Source of the DNA: VRUE01 sp036406595
GTDB taxonomy: Bacteria > Actinomycetota > Thermoleophilia > Solirubrobacterales > 70-9
NCBI GenBank assembly: GCA_036406595.1
Contig: DASXAR010000061.1
Location: 1 to 64,000 of the forward strand
DNA length: 64,000 nucleotides
Reading direction: 5' to 3'
Of the stretch, positions 56,758-64,000 are shown piece after piece (the first letter of the stretch is position 1; the number at the start of each line of letters is the position of its first letter). A model generated the notes under the pieces. That model did not search any database. It saw nothing but the letters and a program-made list of their open reading frames with translations, and had not been told where the DNA came from. The position numbers and the translations under genes are program-made.

Positions 56758-57840
56758 CCCCGGGCCGAAGGAGGCGCGGGGGACCGTATCCGGGTCCCCG
56801 CCGGTCCAGGCGTTGAAGCGGTACCAGGACGGCTTCGCTTCGCGCTTGGCGGTCAGGAGGCCCGCCGAGTCGCAGAACTGGCAGTAGGGCGAGTCGACCC
56901 AGGAGAACCACCAGACCCCTCCGATCCGCCAGGCGCTGCGGTGGCCGGCGAGCATCGAGAAGGCCTCGTTGAGCTCGCGCGCCTGGCCGTAGAGGCCACG
57001 CTCCCAGCGCGACTCGAAGCTGTCGGAGCCCCAGCCGAGCTCGGTCACATAGAGCGGGGTGCTCGCGTCGTGGTGGACGCGCATGACGCGCCGCAGGTTG
57101 ATGATCTGGGCTCGCATCGCATGGGCGTCGGCGACGTAGGGATGCAGGGCGACGCCATCGAAATAGCGCTTCACGTGGCGCGCCCGGTAGATGCGCGACA
57201 GGTAGTCGCCCGAGGCGACGTTGGGGGGAATCTGCAGAGGCCGCCCGAAGAGGCCGCCGAGGATCACCCGCGCTTCCGGGTCGGCGCCGTGCAGGACCGA
57301 GCCGCTGACCCGCAGCAACGCGGCGTACCGCCGTGGATCCGGGCGGCGGGAGAAGGTGACGATGTTCTCCTCGTTCCAGATCTCCCAGTCGCGGATCGGC
57401 AGGTACGGCAGATCGGGATTCGCCCTCCAGAAGGAGCCTTCGGACCCGTAGCGGCGGGCGGCGGCACGCAGGAACGAGCCCCAGGCCCGGCGCGCGTGGC
57501 GGTTGGCCGGCTCGTCCCGCGGCACCGGCGCGATCCAGGCCGGAGAGCTGGTGACGAATGCGAAGGCGCGGATCCCCTGGTCGGCGGCAAGCGCCACCTC
57601 GCGATCGAAGCCCGACCAGTCCGGTTCGACCAGGAACGGGCTGAAGCGCTCGATCTGACTCCAGAGCAGGGGAAGCCTGACGCTGCGCACCCCCGCATCG
57701 CGCATCAGTTCGAAGTCCTCCTTTTCGAGCCCCCCCTGCGGCGACATCCCGAAGAAGTCGTGGGGGACGCGCGCGGAGGCGCCGCCAGGCAGGACGAGCA
57801 TGGCGACGAGCACGACGATCGGTGCGAGCTTTCGTATCAC
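56752..57840 (-). CDS. Secreted glycoside hydrolase (clan GH-A-like)
   Basis: A 362-aa exported protein. RKLAPIVVLVAMLVLPGGAS is a signal peptide ending near ASA. DWEIWNEENIVTFSR and LYVTELGWGSD supply the acid/base and nucleophile Glu of a GH-A TIM barrel, compatible with GH39/GH5-like enzymes; FFGMSPQGGLEKEDFELMRD opens the barrel. GTG 57840 is preferred because the longer frame to 57987 would run into the tRNA. Substrate unknown, probably a polysaccharide. Confidence 0.83.
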   Translation of the reverse strand: MIRKLAPIVVLVAMLVLPGGASARVPHDFFGMSPQGGLEKEDFELMRDAGVRSVRLPLLWSQIERFSPFLVEPDWSGFDREVALAADQGIRAFAFVTSSPAWIAPVPRDEPANRHARRAWGSFLRAAARRYGSEGSFWRANPDLPYLPIRDWEIWNEENIVTFSRRPDPRRYAALLRVSGSVLHGADPEARVILGGLFGRPLQIPPNVASGDYLSRIYRARHVKRYFDGVALHPYVADAHAMRAQIINLRRVMRVHHDASTPLYVTELGWGSDSFESRWERGLYGQARELNEAFSMLAGHRSAWRIGGVWWFSWVDSPYCQFCDSAGLLTAKREAKPSWYRFNAWTGGDPDTVPRASFGPGD

Positions 57841-57913
57841 GCCATCACCTGGACCCCTGGCGCAGGCCAAAGTAGCGCACGAGGGGCGCGGGCATCCCGC
57901 TGCGTCCCTCTGA

Positions 57914-57919
57914 GATAAT
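57914..57919 (+). promoter_or_regulatory. -10 element of tRNA-Pro
   Basis: TGAGATAAT (57911-57919) with GATAAT at 57914-57919 lies 9 nt before the tRNA. The same TGAGATAAT occurs upstream of the patatin gene on the minus strand. No clear -35 is visible. Confidence 0.45.
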
Positions 57920-57928
57920 CGCCCCTCT

Positions 57929-58002
57929 CGGGGCGTGGCGCAGCCTGGTAGCGCGCACCGTTCGGGTCGGTGAGGTCCCCGGTTCAAATCCGGGCGCCCC
58001 GA
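57929..58002 (+). tRNA. tRNA-Pro(CGG)
   Basis: A 74-nt cloverleaf. Acceptor arms CGGGGCG (57929-57935) and CGCCCCG (57995-58001) pair perfectly with discriminator A58002. D arm GCGC..GCGC encloses AGCCTGGTA. The anticodon stem CACCG/CGGTG encloses loop TTCGGGT with anticodon CGG, and GGTTCAAATC is the T loop. CCA is not encoded. Confidence 0.97.
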
Positions 58003-58013
58003 TTAGCCGTGAG

Positions 58014-58053
58014 CTGGGCGGCTCATGGGTAGTTCCCCCCATCAGCCGCCCAG
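58014..58053. terminator. Bidirectional terminator hairpin
   Basis: CTGGGCGGCT (58014-58023) and AGCCGCCCAG (58044-58053) pair perfectly and the pairing continues inward with one mismatch (ATGGG/CCCAT). It is followed on + by TTCTTC. It ends the tRNA and overlaps the stop of the convergent DsbA-like gene. Confidence 0.8.
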
Positions 58054-58770
58054 TTCTTCGATCGCGCCCTCCGCTTCTCGCAGGCCCGGTCCGTCCTGGA
58101 GGGTCCGGGTGCCCTTCGGGCCGGTGACGATCATCGCAGGGCGGGTGCGGATGCCCAGCTCCGTTCCCAGCTGCTCGTAGGCTTCGAGCTTCGTGGTGAT
58201 CGCCCCGCCGCTGCCGCTCTCGCTGTCCAGGTATTCCCGCCACTCCCCCACGTCGAGCTCGCCGATCGACCCGGCGAGCGATTCCTGGAACTCGTCGTCG
58301 ATCCCGAACCGCGCGGCCTCCTCCTGATTGCGGAAGAAGAGATACGTGTACTGCCAGCCGTAGCCCTGCTGGGCCGCCGCCTCGGCGCCGAAGAAGCCGA
58401 CCTCGAGGGGATTCTCGGCGACCGAGTAGTGGCGCAGCAGGAGTTTCGCGTCGCCCGGGCGGGCAAAGTCTTCGACCAGCCCGGGAATCACCTTGAGGAA
58501 GTCTTCACGGCAGTCTCCGCACTGCAGGTCGGCGAAGACCTGGACCGAGACCGGCGCGTCGGAGGAACCGAGGCGGTCGCCTTCCTCAGGAACGCCTCCG
58601 AACGTCTCCTGCATCGTCGAGATCCCCTCCACGTCGACCGATTTGGGGCCCGGCGGCCGGGTCGAGATCTCGACGATCGCGTAACCGAGCACGCCGAGGG
58701 CGATCGCGAGAGCGAGGATCACCCAGAGCCTGCCGCGCCGCGGGATCGTCGTTGCCGCCATCTCGGCCAT
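58042..58770 (-). CDS. DsbA-family thiol oxidoreductase
   Basis: A 242-aa membrane-anchored thioredoxin-fold protein. One N-terminal membrane segment (LWVILALAIALGVLGYAIVE), then APVSVQVFADLQCGDCREDF with CxxC (CGDC) and a cis-Pro near RTRPAMIVTGP. The inserted helical region (GYGWQYTYLFFRNQEEAARF) is DsbA-like. It acts in extracytoplasmic disulfide chemistry. ATG 58770 is preferred over the in-frame start at 58797. The gene's stop lies inside the shared terminator. Confidence 0.9.
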   Translation of the reverse strand: MAEMAATTIPRRGRLWVILALAIALGVLGYAIVEISTRPPGPKSVDVEGISTMQETFGGVPEEGDRLGSSDAPVSVQVFADLQCGDCREDFLKVIPGLVEDFARPGDAKLLLRHYSVAENPLEVGFFGAEAAAQQGYGWQYTYLFFRNQEEAARFGIDDEFQESLAGSIGELDVGEWREYLDSESGSGGAITTKLEAYEQLGTELGIRTRPAMIVTGPKGTRTLQDGPGLREAEGAIEELGG

Positions 58771-58828
58771 CCGAGCATTATCCCGGGCGGCGATCACGGC
58801 CGAATTCCCGCAATCTGCGAGTAATCGT

Positions 58829-58856
58829 TTGACACGTCCGTCGCCGGGGGTAAAAA
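58829..58856 (+). promoter_or_regulatory. Sigma70-type promoter for the 60-aa gene
   Basis: TTGACA (58829-58834), 16-nt spacer, TAAAAA (58851-58856): the best housekeeping promoter in the window. The 60-aa gene starts 37 nt downstream with ribosome site GGGAGG. Confidence 0.75.
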
Positions 58857-58893
58857 TTTCCCTACTTGATTTTCAGCTATCTGGGAGGTCGCA

Positions 58894-59076
58894 GTGGCCA
58901 ATCACCTGACCCCGTCTGAGCTTGCCGACGAGCTTCACATGAAGCGGCAGGAGGTGATCGGCAAATGCGTAGAGCTGCATGTGCCGATCTTCCATGGCCG
59001 CATCGACAGATTCCTCTTCGAGTCATCCCTCCGGCAGGCGGCGCAGCAGAAGGGTCAGCCGGCCCGGGCTCTCTAG
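58894..59076 (+). CDS. Small helix-turn-helix-like protein
   Basis: A 60-aa protein from GTG 58894 with a strong ribosome site (GGGAGG). LTPSELADELHMKRQEVIGK and CVELHVPIFHGRID look like a compact helix-turn-helix (MerR/excisionase-like or IF2_N-like) followed by a beta hairpin and a helix. A near-consensus sigma70 promoter lies upstream. It precedes the acyl-CoA synthetase by 22 nt and may be co-transcribed; a DNA-binding role is inference. Confidence 0.7.
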   Translation: MANHLTPSELADELHMKRQEVIGKCVELHVPIFHGRIDRFLFESSLRQAAQQKGQPARAL

Positions 59077-59098
59077 CCGTCATCTAGACTCCCCCGCG

Positions 59099-60880
59099 AT
59101 GCAGCGGGGAACCAAATCGTCCACGCTCGCGGACCTGCTCCCGCGCGCCGCGGAGCTCTATGGCTCCGCTCCGGCGATCCGCTTCAAGGAGGGGGACGAA
59201 TGGGTCTCCCGCAGCTTCGTCGAGGTCGCAGAGACGGTGAGGTCGCTCGCCTTCGGGCTGCTCGACCTGGGCATCGGGAGGGGCGACAAGGTCTCGATCC
59301 TCGGCAACACCAGGGCGGAGTGGACCTACTTCGACTTCGCCGCGCTCTCTATCGGGGCCGTCGTCGTGCCGATCTACCAGACCAACTCCCCCGAGGAGTG
59401 CCATTACGTGCTCGAGAACTCCGACGCGAAGGTCGTCGTGGTCGAGGACGAGGAGCAGCTGGCGAAGATCCGTGAGGTTCGCGATCGACTGCCGCTGTTG
59501 CAGCACGTCGTGCGGATGACCGGCACCAGCGACGACGCGATTGCGATGGCCGACGTCATCGGCAGGGGCGAGGGCCACGGCGAGGCCGACTGGGAGGAGC
59601 GCTGGCGGGCGGTCACGAAGGACGACATCTGCACCTTCATCTACACGTCTGGCACGACCGGGCCCCCGAAGGGATGCGTGATCACCCACGGCAACTACCG
59701 GGCGATGCTCGACATGGTCAACGAGACCAGCGTCATCGAAGGCGAAGACGTCACCTACCTCTACCTGCCGCTGGCCCACTCCTTCGCCCTGCTGATCCAG
59801 CTGGGCAGCTTCGACCTCGGCGCCACCCTCGCCTACTGGGAGCGAGACCCGCTGAAGATCATGTCGAACCTCGGGGAACTGAGCCCCACCTACTTCCCCT
59901 CCGTGCCGCGCATCTTCGAGAAGATCTACACCGCGGCCACCAGCGGCATGGAGAAGGCAGGCGGCCTCAAGAAGGCGATCTTCAACTGGTCGATCCGGGT
60001 CGGCGAAAGGATGCGCGAGACCGAGCGCTCCGGCCGCGAGCCCAACTTCCTGCTGCGCAAGAAATACGAGTTCGCCGACCGGCAGGTGCTGTCGAAAATC
60101 CGCGCCCTCTTTGGCGGCAAGCTGCGCCTCGCGGTCTCCGGCGCGGCGCCGATCAACCCCGACATCCTGCGCTTCTTCGACGCCGCCGGGGTCCTCGTGC
60201 TGGAGGGGTGGGGCATGACGGAGACCTCCACGGCTGCGACGATCTCGTCGCCCGACGATTTCAAGATCGGCACGATCGGCAAACCGTTCCCGGGGTGCGA
60301 GGTGAGGATTGCCGAGGACGGCGAGATCCTCGTCAGGGGACCCAACGTCTTCCAGGGCTACTACAAGAACGACGAGGCCACGCGGGAGACGATCGTCGAC
60401 GGGTGGCTGCACACCGGCGATCTGGGCGAGATCGACCCCGAGGGCTTCATCAAGATCACCGGCCGGAAAAAGGACATCATCATCACCGCGGGCGGCAAGA
60501 ACATCACCCCCGCGAACCTCGAGAACGAGATCAAGCAGCACCCGCTCGCCTCCCAGTGCGTGGTGGTCGGCGACCGGCGTCCCTACCTGGTGGCGCTGGT
60601 GACGCTTGACCCCGAAGAGGCGGTGGCCTACGCGAAGGAGCACAACCTGCCCGACGATCCGGCCGAGCTCGCCGCCGACCCGCAGATCCGCAAGGCCCTC
60701 GAGGATCACGTCGCCAGGGTCAACGAGAAGTTTGCCCGCGTCGAGCAGGTGAAGAAGATCGCGATCCTCCCCCAGGACCTCTCGCAGGAGAGCGGCGAGC
60801 TGACCCCGACGATGAAGGTGAAGCGCGCGGTCGTCGCCCAGAAGCATGAGGGCGAGATCGAGGAGCTCTACGCGGGCTGA
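59099..60880 (+). CDS. Long-chain acyl-CoA synthetase
   Basis: A 593-aa ANL-superfamily ligase activating fatty acids to acyl-CoA. FIYTSGTTGPPKGCVITHGN is the P-loop (A3), LEGWGMTETSTAATISSP the A5 and DGWLHTGDLGEID the A7 block; ITGRKKDIIITAGGKNITPA is the A8/A10-region hinge with catalytic Lys near the end. The closest pattern is FadD15-like long-chain forms. ATG 59099 is 22 nt after the HTH-like gene. It is followed by a palindromic element. Confidence 0.94.
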   Translation: MQRGTKSSTLADLLPRAAELYGSAPAIRFKEGDEWVSRSFVEVAETVRSLAFGLLDLGIGRGDKVSILGNTRAEWTYFDFAALSIGAVVVPIYQTNSPEECHYVLENSDAKVVVVEDEEQLAKIREVRDRLPLLQHVVRMTGTSDDAIAMADVIGRGEGHGEADWEERWRAVTKDDICTFIYTSGTTGPPKGCVITHGNYRAMLDMVNETSVIEGEDVTYLYLPLAHSFALLIQLGSFDLGATLAYWERDPLKIMSNLGELSPTYFPSVPRIFEKIYTAATSGMEKAGGLKKAIFNWSIRVGERMRETERSGREPNFLLRKKYEFADRQVLSKIRALFGGKLRLAVSGAAPINPDILRFFDAAGVLVLEGWGMTETSTAATISSPDDFKIGTIGKPFPGCEVRIAEDGEILVRGPNVFQGYYKNDEATRETIVDGWLHTGDLGEIDPEGFIKITGRKKDIIITAGGKNITPANLENEIKQHPLASQCVVVGDRRPYLVALVTLDPEEAVAYAKEHNLPDDPAELAADPQIRKALEDHVARVNEKFARVEQVKKIAILPQDLSQESGELTPTMKVKRAVVAQKHEGEIEELYAG

Positions 60881-60902
60881 GCCGCTGGTCAGCTGGACGT
60901 GA

Positions 60903-61051
60903 CGGTTGTGCCCAGCTGGAATTGAGTGCGCTCATCCCTGCGGGCTTCGCGCCGAAGACGCTGCGGCTCCGCCGCAGCGGCGAAGCCGCGCTCGAAATTC
61001 GTCGCTAAGGCTGCAGGCCGTGCGACCTCAATTCGCCGGTTAGGGCAACCG
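60903..61051. repeat. Palindromic (MITE/REP-like) element
   Basis: Nested inverted repeats fill the gap between the convergent acyl-CoA synthetase and patatin genes. Outer: CGGTTG/CAACCG (60903-60908, 61046-61051) and GAATTGAG/CTCAATTC (60919-60926, 61027-61034). Middle: GGCTTCGC/GCGAAGCC (60943-60950, 60980-60987). Inner: GCTGCGGC/GCCGCAGC (60960-60967, 60971-60978) with a 3-nt loop. It encodes no protein. It may be a mobile palindromic repeat or a structured terminator. Confidence 0.7.
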
Positions 61052-61069
61052 GTCTTCCTCACGCTTGGA

Positions 61070-62320
61070 CTAAGAAGCCTCGCCGGACTGGCGGAGGAGT
61101 GCTGAGGTGGTCTGCTCGAGCACCCGCCGCCAGGCCGAGGTCTGCTCCGGCTCTTCTTCCGATGCGCGCTCGACGACGCGCCGCACCCGGCGCTCGGAGA
61201 TCTCCAGGCCGTGCTTCTGGGCGATCTCGTGATAGCGGTCGTAGTCCTGGGCGAGCGTAGCCGTCACCGACTCGAACCCGTGCCTGGCGATCGTCAGGCG
61301 CCGCGAGTAGTCCATGATCGGGGTCCCGAACATCAGCTCGTCGTCTGTCTCCGGCTCGATCAGGACGATGTCGACGCCGGGATAGCGCTCCTGCCACATC
61401 TCCACGGCCTGGTGCAGCCGAGCGTGGGCGAGCATGCGGAAGGACTGATTGGCGATCGCCGGCAGGCCCATGTCCGAGACGCGGCGCACCCGGGTCCCGA
61501 AGACGGTCGGGATCGTCGTCTCGAAGTCGTTGATGAAGGGAACGAGCGGATTGACGACGAGGATGAATTTCGCGCCTTTGCGGACGGCGATGTCGACGTT
61601 GGTCGTGCTGCGAACGCCGCCGTCGACCAACTGCCTTCCCTTCAGGTCCACCGGCTTGTACACGAGGGGCAGGGCGGTCGAGCACTCGACCGCCTTGGAG
61701 ATCGGCACGTCCTCCCACTCCTCCTCCCCGAAGACGATCCGCTCGCAGGTGTCGAGGTCGGTGGCCGTCACGTAGAGCTCCGGTTCGACGGTGCGGAAGT
61801 CGTTCGAGCGGCCCCGTTCGGAGAGCGCCTCCTCGACGTACTCGTTGATCCCCTCGCCGGAGTAGAAGCCGGTGGGCAGCGCCTCGGCAAGCCCGACCCC
61901 GATGTCGATCGCCGAGAAGTCGCCCATCTGGACCAGCCTGCGCAGCAGCTCGGCCGAGCGCAGCGGCAGCATCGCCGCCTTCTGGAGGAAGCCGAGATAG
62001 TTCGGCTTCAGCACCCTGTCCAGGTCGAGGTCCTCGAGCTGGGAGGGGACCCGCCGGTTGATCACCTGCATCATCTCGTCGGGGGTCACCCCGTTGGCGA
62101 CCATCGCGGCGACGAAGGAGCCGGCGCTGGTGCCGACGTAGACGTCGAAGTCGTTGATCGTGCTGTTGACCGCGAGCAGGTCGAGGGCGCGAAGGGCGCC
62201 GATCTCGTAGACCCCGCCCGTGAAGCCGCCGCCACCCAGCACGAGGGCTGTCTTCGAGGGCCGCTTGCGCTTGGTCCGCTTGCGGCGCGAGGGGGTGTCG
62301 ATGTCGACGACCTTGCCCAT
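61070..62320 (-). CDS. Patatin-like phospholipase
   Basis: A 416-aa patatin/NTE-type lipase. ALVLGGGGFTGGVYEIGALR is the oxyanion-hole glycine loop, YVGTSAGSFVAAM holds the GxSxG nucleophile Ser, and LVDGGVRSTTNVDI the catalytic Asp in DGG. The N-terminus is basic (SRRKRTKRKRPSK). It hydrolyses acyl esters in phospholipids or related lipids. ATG 62320 is preferred over GTG 62326. A TGAGATAAT -10 element lies upstream. Confidence 0.92.
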   Translation of the reverse strand: MGKVVDIDTPSRRKRTKRKRPSKTALVLGGGGFTGGVYEIGALRALDLLAVNSTINDFDVYVGTSAGSFVAAMVANGVTPDEMMQVINRRVPSQLEDLDLDRVLKPNYLGFLQKAAMLPLRSAELLRRLVQMGDFSAIDIGVGLAEALPTGFYSGEGINEYVEEALSERGRSNDFRTVEPELYVTATDLDTCERIVFGEEEWEDVPISKAVECSTALPLVYKPVDLKGRQLVDGGVRSTTNVDIAVRKGAKFILVVNPLVPFINDFETTIPTVFGTRVRRVSDMGLPAIANQSFRMLAHARLHQAVEMWQERYPGVDIVLIEPETDDELMFGTPIMDYSRRLTIARHGFESVTATLAQDYDRYHEIAQKHGLEISERRVRRVVERASEEEPEQTSAWRRVLEQTTSALLRQSGEAS

Positions 62321-62403
62321 AAACACGCATTATCTCAGGGCACTCGGGCGGCGGGGCGGCGCGAACACCGCTATTTTGGACGATTCTCGTGTTTGTAGGC
62401 CCG

Positions 62404-63642
62404 ATGAGACGAGCGTCGGCGCTGCTCGCGGCCCTCGCCGTCGCCCTGGCCTTCGGGGCCCCGGGCGCGGCCGCAGGCGGCCTCTGCCAGCAGATGAAGG
62501 CCCGCCTGGTGCGGGGCGGGGGCGGCTCGAGCGGCCTCTTCGTGGTCGACGCCGAAACCGGCCGGGCGGTCTGCGCGCGGGCCGCGAGGCGGCAGCGCCC
62601 ACTCGCCTCGAACATGAAGCTCTTCACCACGTCGACCGCATTGAGCCGCTTTGGCCCCCGCCACCGGATCGTCACCAAGCTGCTGAGCGACGGCGAAATC
62701 GACTCCCGGGGGGTCCTGCACGGAAGCCTCTACCTGAAGGGGGCGGGAGACCCGGCCCTCGGCTCCCCGGCCTTCTATGACCGCTTCCTCGGCGGCGTGG
62801 GGACGAATCTCTACGCGTTCAGGGGGCAGGTGAGGCGAGCCGGCGTCAGGGCCGTGCAGGGCCGCCTCTACGTCGACGACAGCATCTTCGACCGGCTTCG
62901 CGGCGTCGCCGACTCGGGGTATGCGACCAGCCCCTACATCGGCCCCCTGTCCGGCCTCGCCTTCAACTCCGGCTACGCGACCTCCCGCGGAGGCGGCTTC
63001 GCGTCCGAACCGGCGACGCTGGCGGCGACGAAGCTCGCCGGCTCCCTGCGCTCGGCCGGGGTCTCGATCAGGAGCCGGGTGGCCCGGCGCGACACGCCCG
63101 AGCAGGCCAGGGCGATCGGGTCCGTGCGCTCGCCGACGATGTCCCGGCTGGTCGATGCGACCGACGTCTTCTCCAACAACTTCTTCGCGGAGATGCTGAT
63201 CAAGCTGCTCGGCGCCGAATTCGGCGCAGGCGGCAGCACCCGCGCCGGCGCCGGCGTGGTCGAGAGCTTCGCTCGTGGCCACGGCACGGCGGTCCACGCC
63301 GTGGACGGCTCCGGCCTGACCCGCTCGAACCGGGCCTCTCCGCTCCAGGTCGTCCGCCTGCTCGAGGCGATGGACGACACGCCGGTCGGCGACCAGTTCA
63401 TCCAGGACCTGGCCCTTACCGGGCACGAGGGCACCGTCGCCTCCCGCATGCACGGGACCGCCGCCTACGGTCGCTGCCGCACGAAGACCGGCACGCTGAC
63501 CGGCGTCAGCAACCTCTCCGGATACTGCTTCAACCGCAGCGGCAGGAGGATGATCTTCTCGATCCTGATGGGCAGCGTCCGCGACCTCACGCTCGCCCAC
63601 TACGAGCAGGATCGGATCGCCGCCGCCGTCGCCTCCTACTGA
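62404..63642 (+). CDS. dacB: D-alanyl-D-alanine carboxypeptidase/endopeptidase (S13)
   Basis: A 412-aa exported penicillin-binding protein of the PBP4 type. RRASALLAALAVALAFGAPG is a signal peptide. LASNMKLFTTSTAL is the SxxK motif, VFSNNFFAEMLIKLLG the SxN motif and RCRTKTGTLTGVSNL the KTG motif of the serine peptidase. It trims peptidoglycan cross-links. ATG 62404 is preferred over GTG 62389. The last 7 nt overlap the convergent ligA. Confidence 0.92.
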   Translation: MRRASALLAALAVALAFGAPGAAAGGLCQQMKARLVRGGGGSSGLFVVDAETGRAVCARAARRQRPLASNMKLFTTSTALSRFGPRHRIVTKLLSDGEIDSRGVLHGSLYLKGAGDPALGSPAFYDRFLGGVGTNLYAFRGQVRRAGVRAVQGRLYVDDSIFDRLRGVADSGYATSPYIGPLSGLAFNSGYATSRGGGFASEPATLAATKLAGSLRSAGVSIRSRVARRDTPEQARAIGSVRSPTMSRLVDATDVFSNNFFAEMLIKLLGAEFGAGGSTRAGAGVVESFARGHGTAVHAVDGSGLTRSNRASPLQVVRLLEAMDDTPVGDQFIQDLALTGHEGTVASRMHGTAAYGRCRTKTGTLTGVSNLSGYCFNRSGRRMIFSILMGSVRDLTLAHYEQDRIAAAVASY

Positions 63643-64000
63643 AGCAGCGACCGCAGGCCCGCTTCGTCGATAACCTCGGTACCCAGCTGCTCCGCCTTTT
63701 CGAGCTTCGAGCCGGGATTCTCCCCGGCGACCACGAAGTCGGTGTTCTTGGAGACCGAATTGACGACCCTGCCGCCGGCGCCCTTGATCAGCGCCGCGGC
63801 CTCCTCGCGGGTCAGTACCGGCAGGGTGCCGGTGAGGACCAGGGTGCGACCCTCCAACGGGCCCTCCCGCGAGCGACGTTCGGAGGCGTCCTGCTCGAGG
63901 CGCAGGCCCTTCTCGCGCAGCTTCTCGACCAGCGCCCAGGTCGGCTCGTCGGCGAGCGACTCGGCGATCTGCACCGCCATGATCGGCCCGACGCCCTCCA
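63636..64000 (-). CDS. ligA: NAD-dependent DNA ligase, C-terminal part (5' end outside window)
   Basis: The visible 120 codons are the C-terminus of LigA. The first residues, EGVGPIMAVQIAESLADEP, are the last helix-hairpin-helix of the ligase, and the rest is the BRCT domain (GPLEGRTLVLTGTLPVLTRE; KNTDFVVAGENPGSKLEKAE). The complete enzyme seals nicks in replication and repair using NAD. The adenylation and OB domains lie beyond 64000. Converges on dacB with a 7-nt overlap. Confidence 0.92.
   Translation of the reverse strand, partial: EGVGPIMAVQIAESLADEPTWALVEKLREKGLRLEQDASERRSREGPLEGRTLVLTGTLPVLTREEAAALIKGAGGRVVNSVSKNTDFVVAGENPGSKLEKAEQLGTEVIDEAGLRSLLQ

Noticed and set aside
57841..57987. 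Longer N-terminus of the secreted glycoside hydrolase
   Set aside because: It would overlap tRNA-Pro and displace the signal peptide from the N-terminus; GTG 57840 is preferred.
58027..58032. GGGTAG after tRNA-Pro
   Set aside because: It is in the loop side of the terminator hairpin and has no upstream box.
1..64000. CRISPR arrays, prophage, integrases or insertion sequences
   Set aside because: No regularly spaced repeats, transposase or integrase motifs were seen on either strand.

Overview
The window is about 70% G+C by eye, has no insertion sequence, phage gene or CRISPR array, and is packed with genes that often overlap by 4 nt (ATGA, GTGA or TTGA). The gene content points to an actinobacterium, probably class Thermoleophilia (Solirubrobacterales-like); the class is inference. 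Signs are a QcrCAB/CtaCDE respiratory cluster, a deazaflavin-type nitroreductase, a SigB/SigF-type sigma factor with partner-switching regulators, and small actinobacterial families (DUF6325 with SHOCT, DUF6458, DUF4235).

Layout. 1-8 kb: lipid and glycerol metabolism (two SDRs, a deazaflavin oxidoreductase, an MBL-fold hydrolase, plsC, glpK, a GT2 glycosyltransferase, a biotinyl carrier, enoyl-CoA hydratase, an AlkA-like glycosylase). 8-13 kb: small stress-type proteins, an MFS carrier, a CHASE-GGDEF diguanylate cyclase and a GH3 hydrolase. 13-19.4 kb: biotin synthesis, bioB-bioF-bioD, then a divergent MFS-MarR pair, then bioA. 19.5-25 kb: an unnamed protein coupled to an AbiEii-like nucleotidyltransferase, Nudix, a DUF3137-like protein opposite lemA, rubredoxin, a GMC oxidoreductase and superoxide dismutase. 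25-29 kb: an MFS carrier with an extra C-terminal domain, and a GH15 hydrolase. 29-31.3 kb: sigma factor, anti-sigma kinase and STAS antagonist. 31.3-39.1 kb: ctaC-ctaD-ctaE-orf-qcrC-qcrA-qcrB with convergent ctaG. 39.2-45.2 kb: a pyruvate oxidase-like enzyme, an enolase-superfamily enzyme and a giant FAD/Fe-S oxidoreductase in one coupled operon. 45-51 kb: SDR, MscS, STAS, three DUF2294 paralogues, a SnoaL-like protein and an RsbU-like phosphatase. 51-57 kb: sulfotransferase, a Vms1/release-factor-like protein, DUF72, small membrane proteins, a PfpI protein and a ferritin-like protein. 57-64 kb: secreted hydrolase, tRNA-Pro(CGG), a DsbA-like protein, acyl-CoA synthetase, a palindromic element, patatin, a D-Ala-D-Ala carboxypeptidase and the 3' end of ligA.

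The strongest unifying signal is a repeated promoter-like motif, GTTT-N15/16/17-GGGTAGC. Seven exact copies and five copies with one changed base in the upstream box sit in or next to intergenic regions. They lie upstream of the sigma-factor gene itself, its anti-sigma gene, ctaC, poxB, mscS, an SDR, the superoxide dismutase and an MFS gene (divergent pair), a DUF2294 gene, the ferritin-like operon and small unknown genes. This matches the known SigB/SigF promoter type and suggests that much of 25-57 kb is one general-stress regulon encoded around its own regulators. The least explained system is the two-gene nucleotidyltransferase unit at 19.5-20.6 kb, whose start codon lies inside a palindrome.
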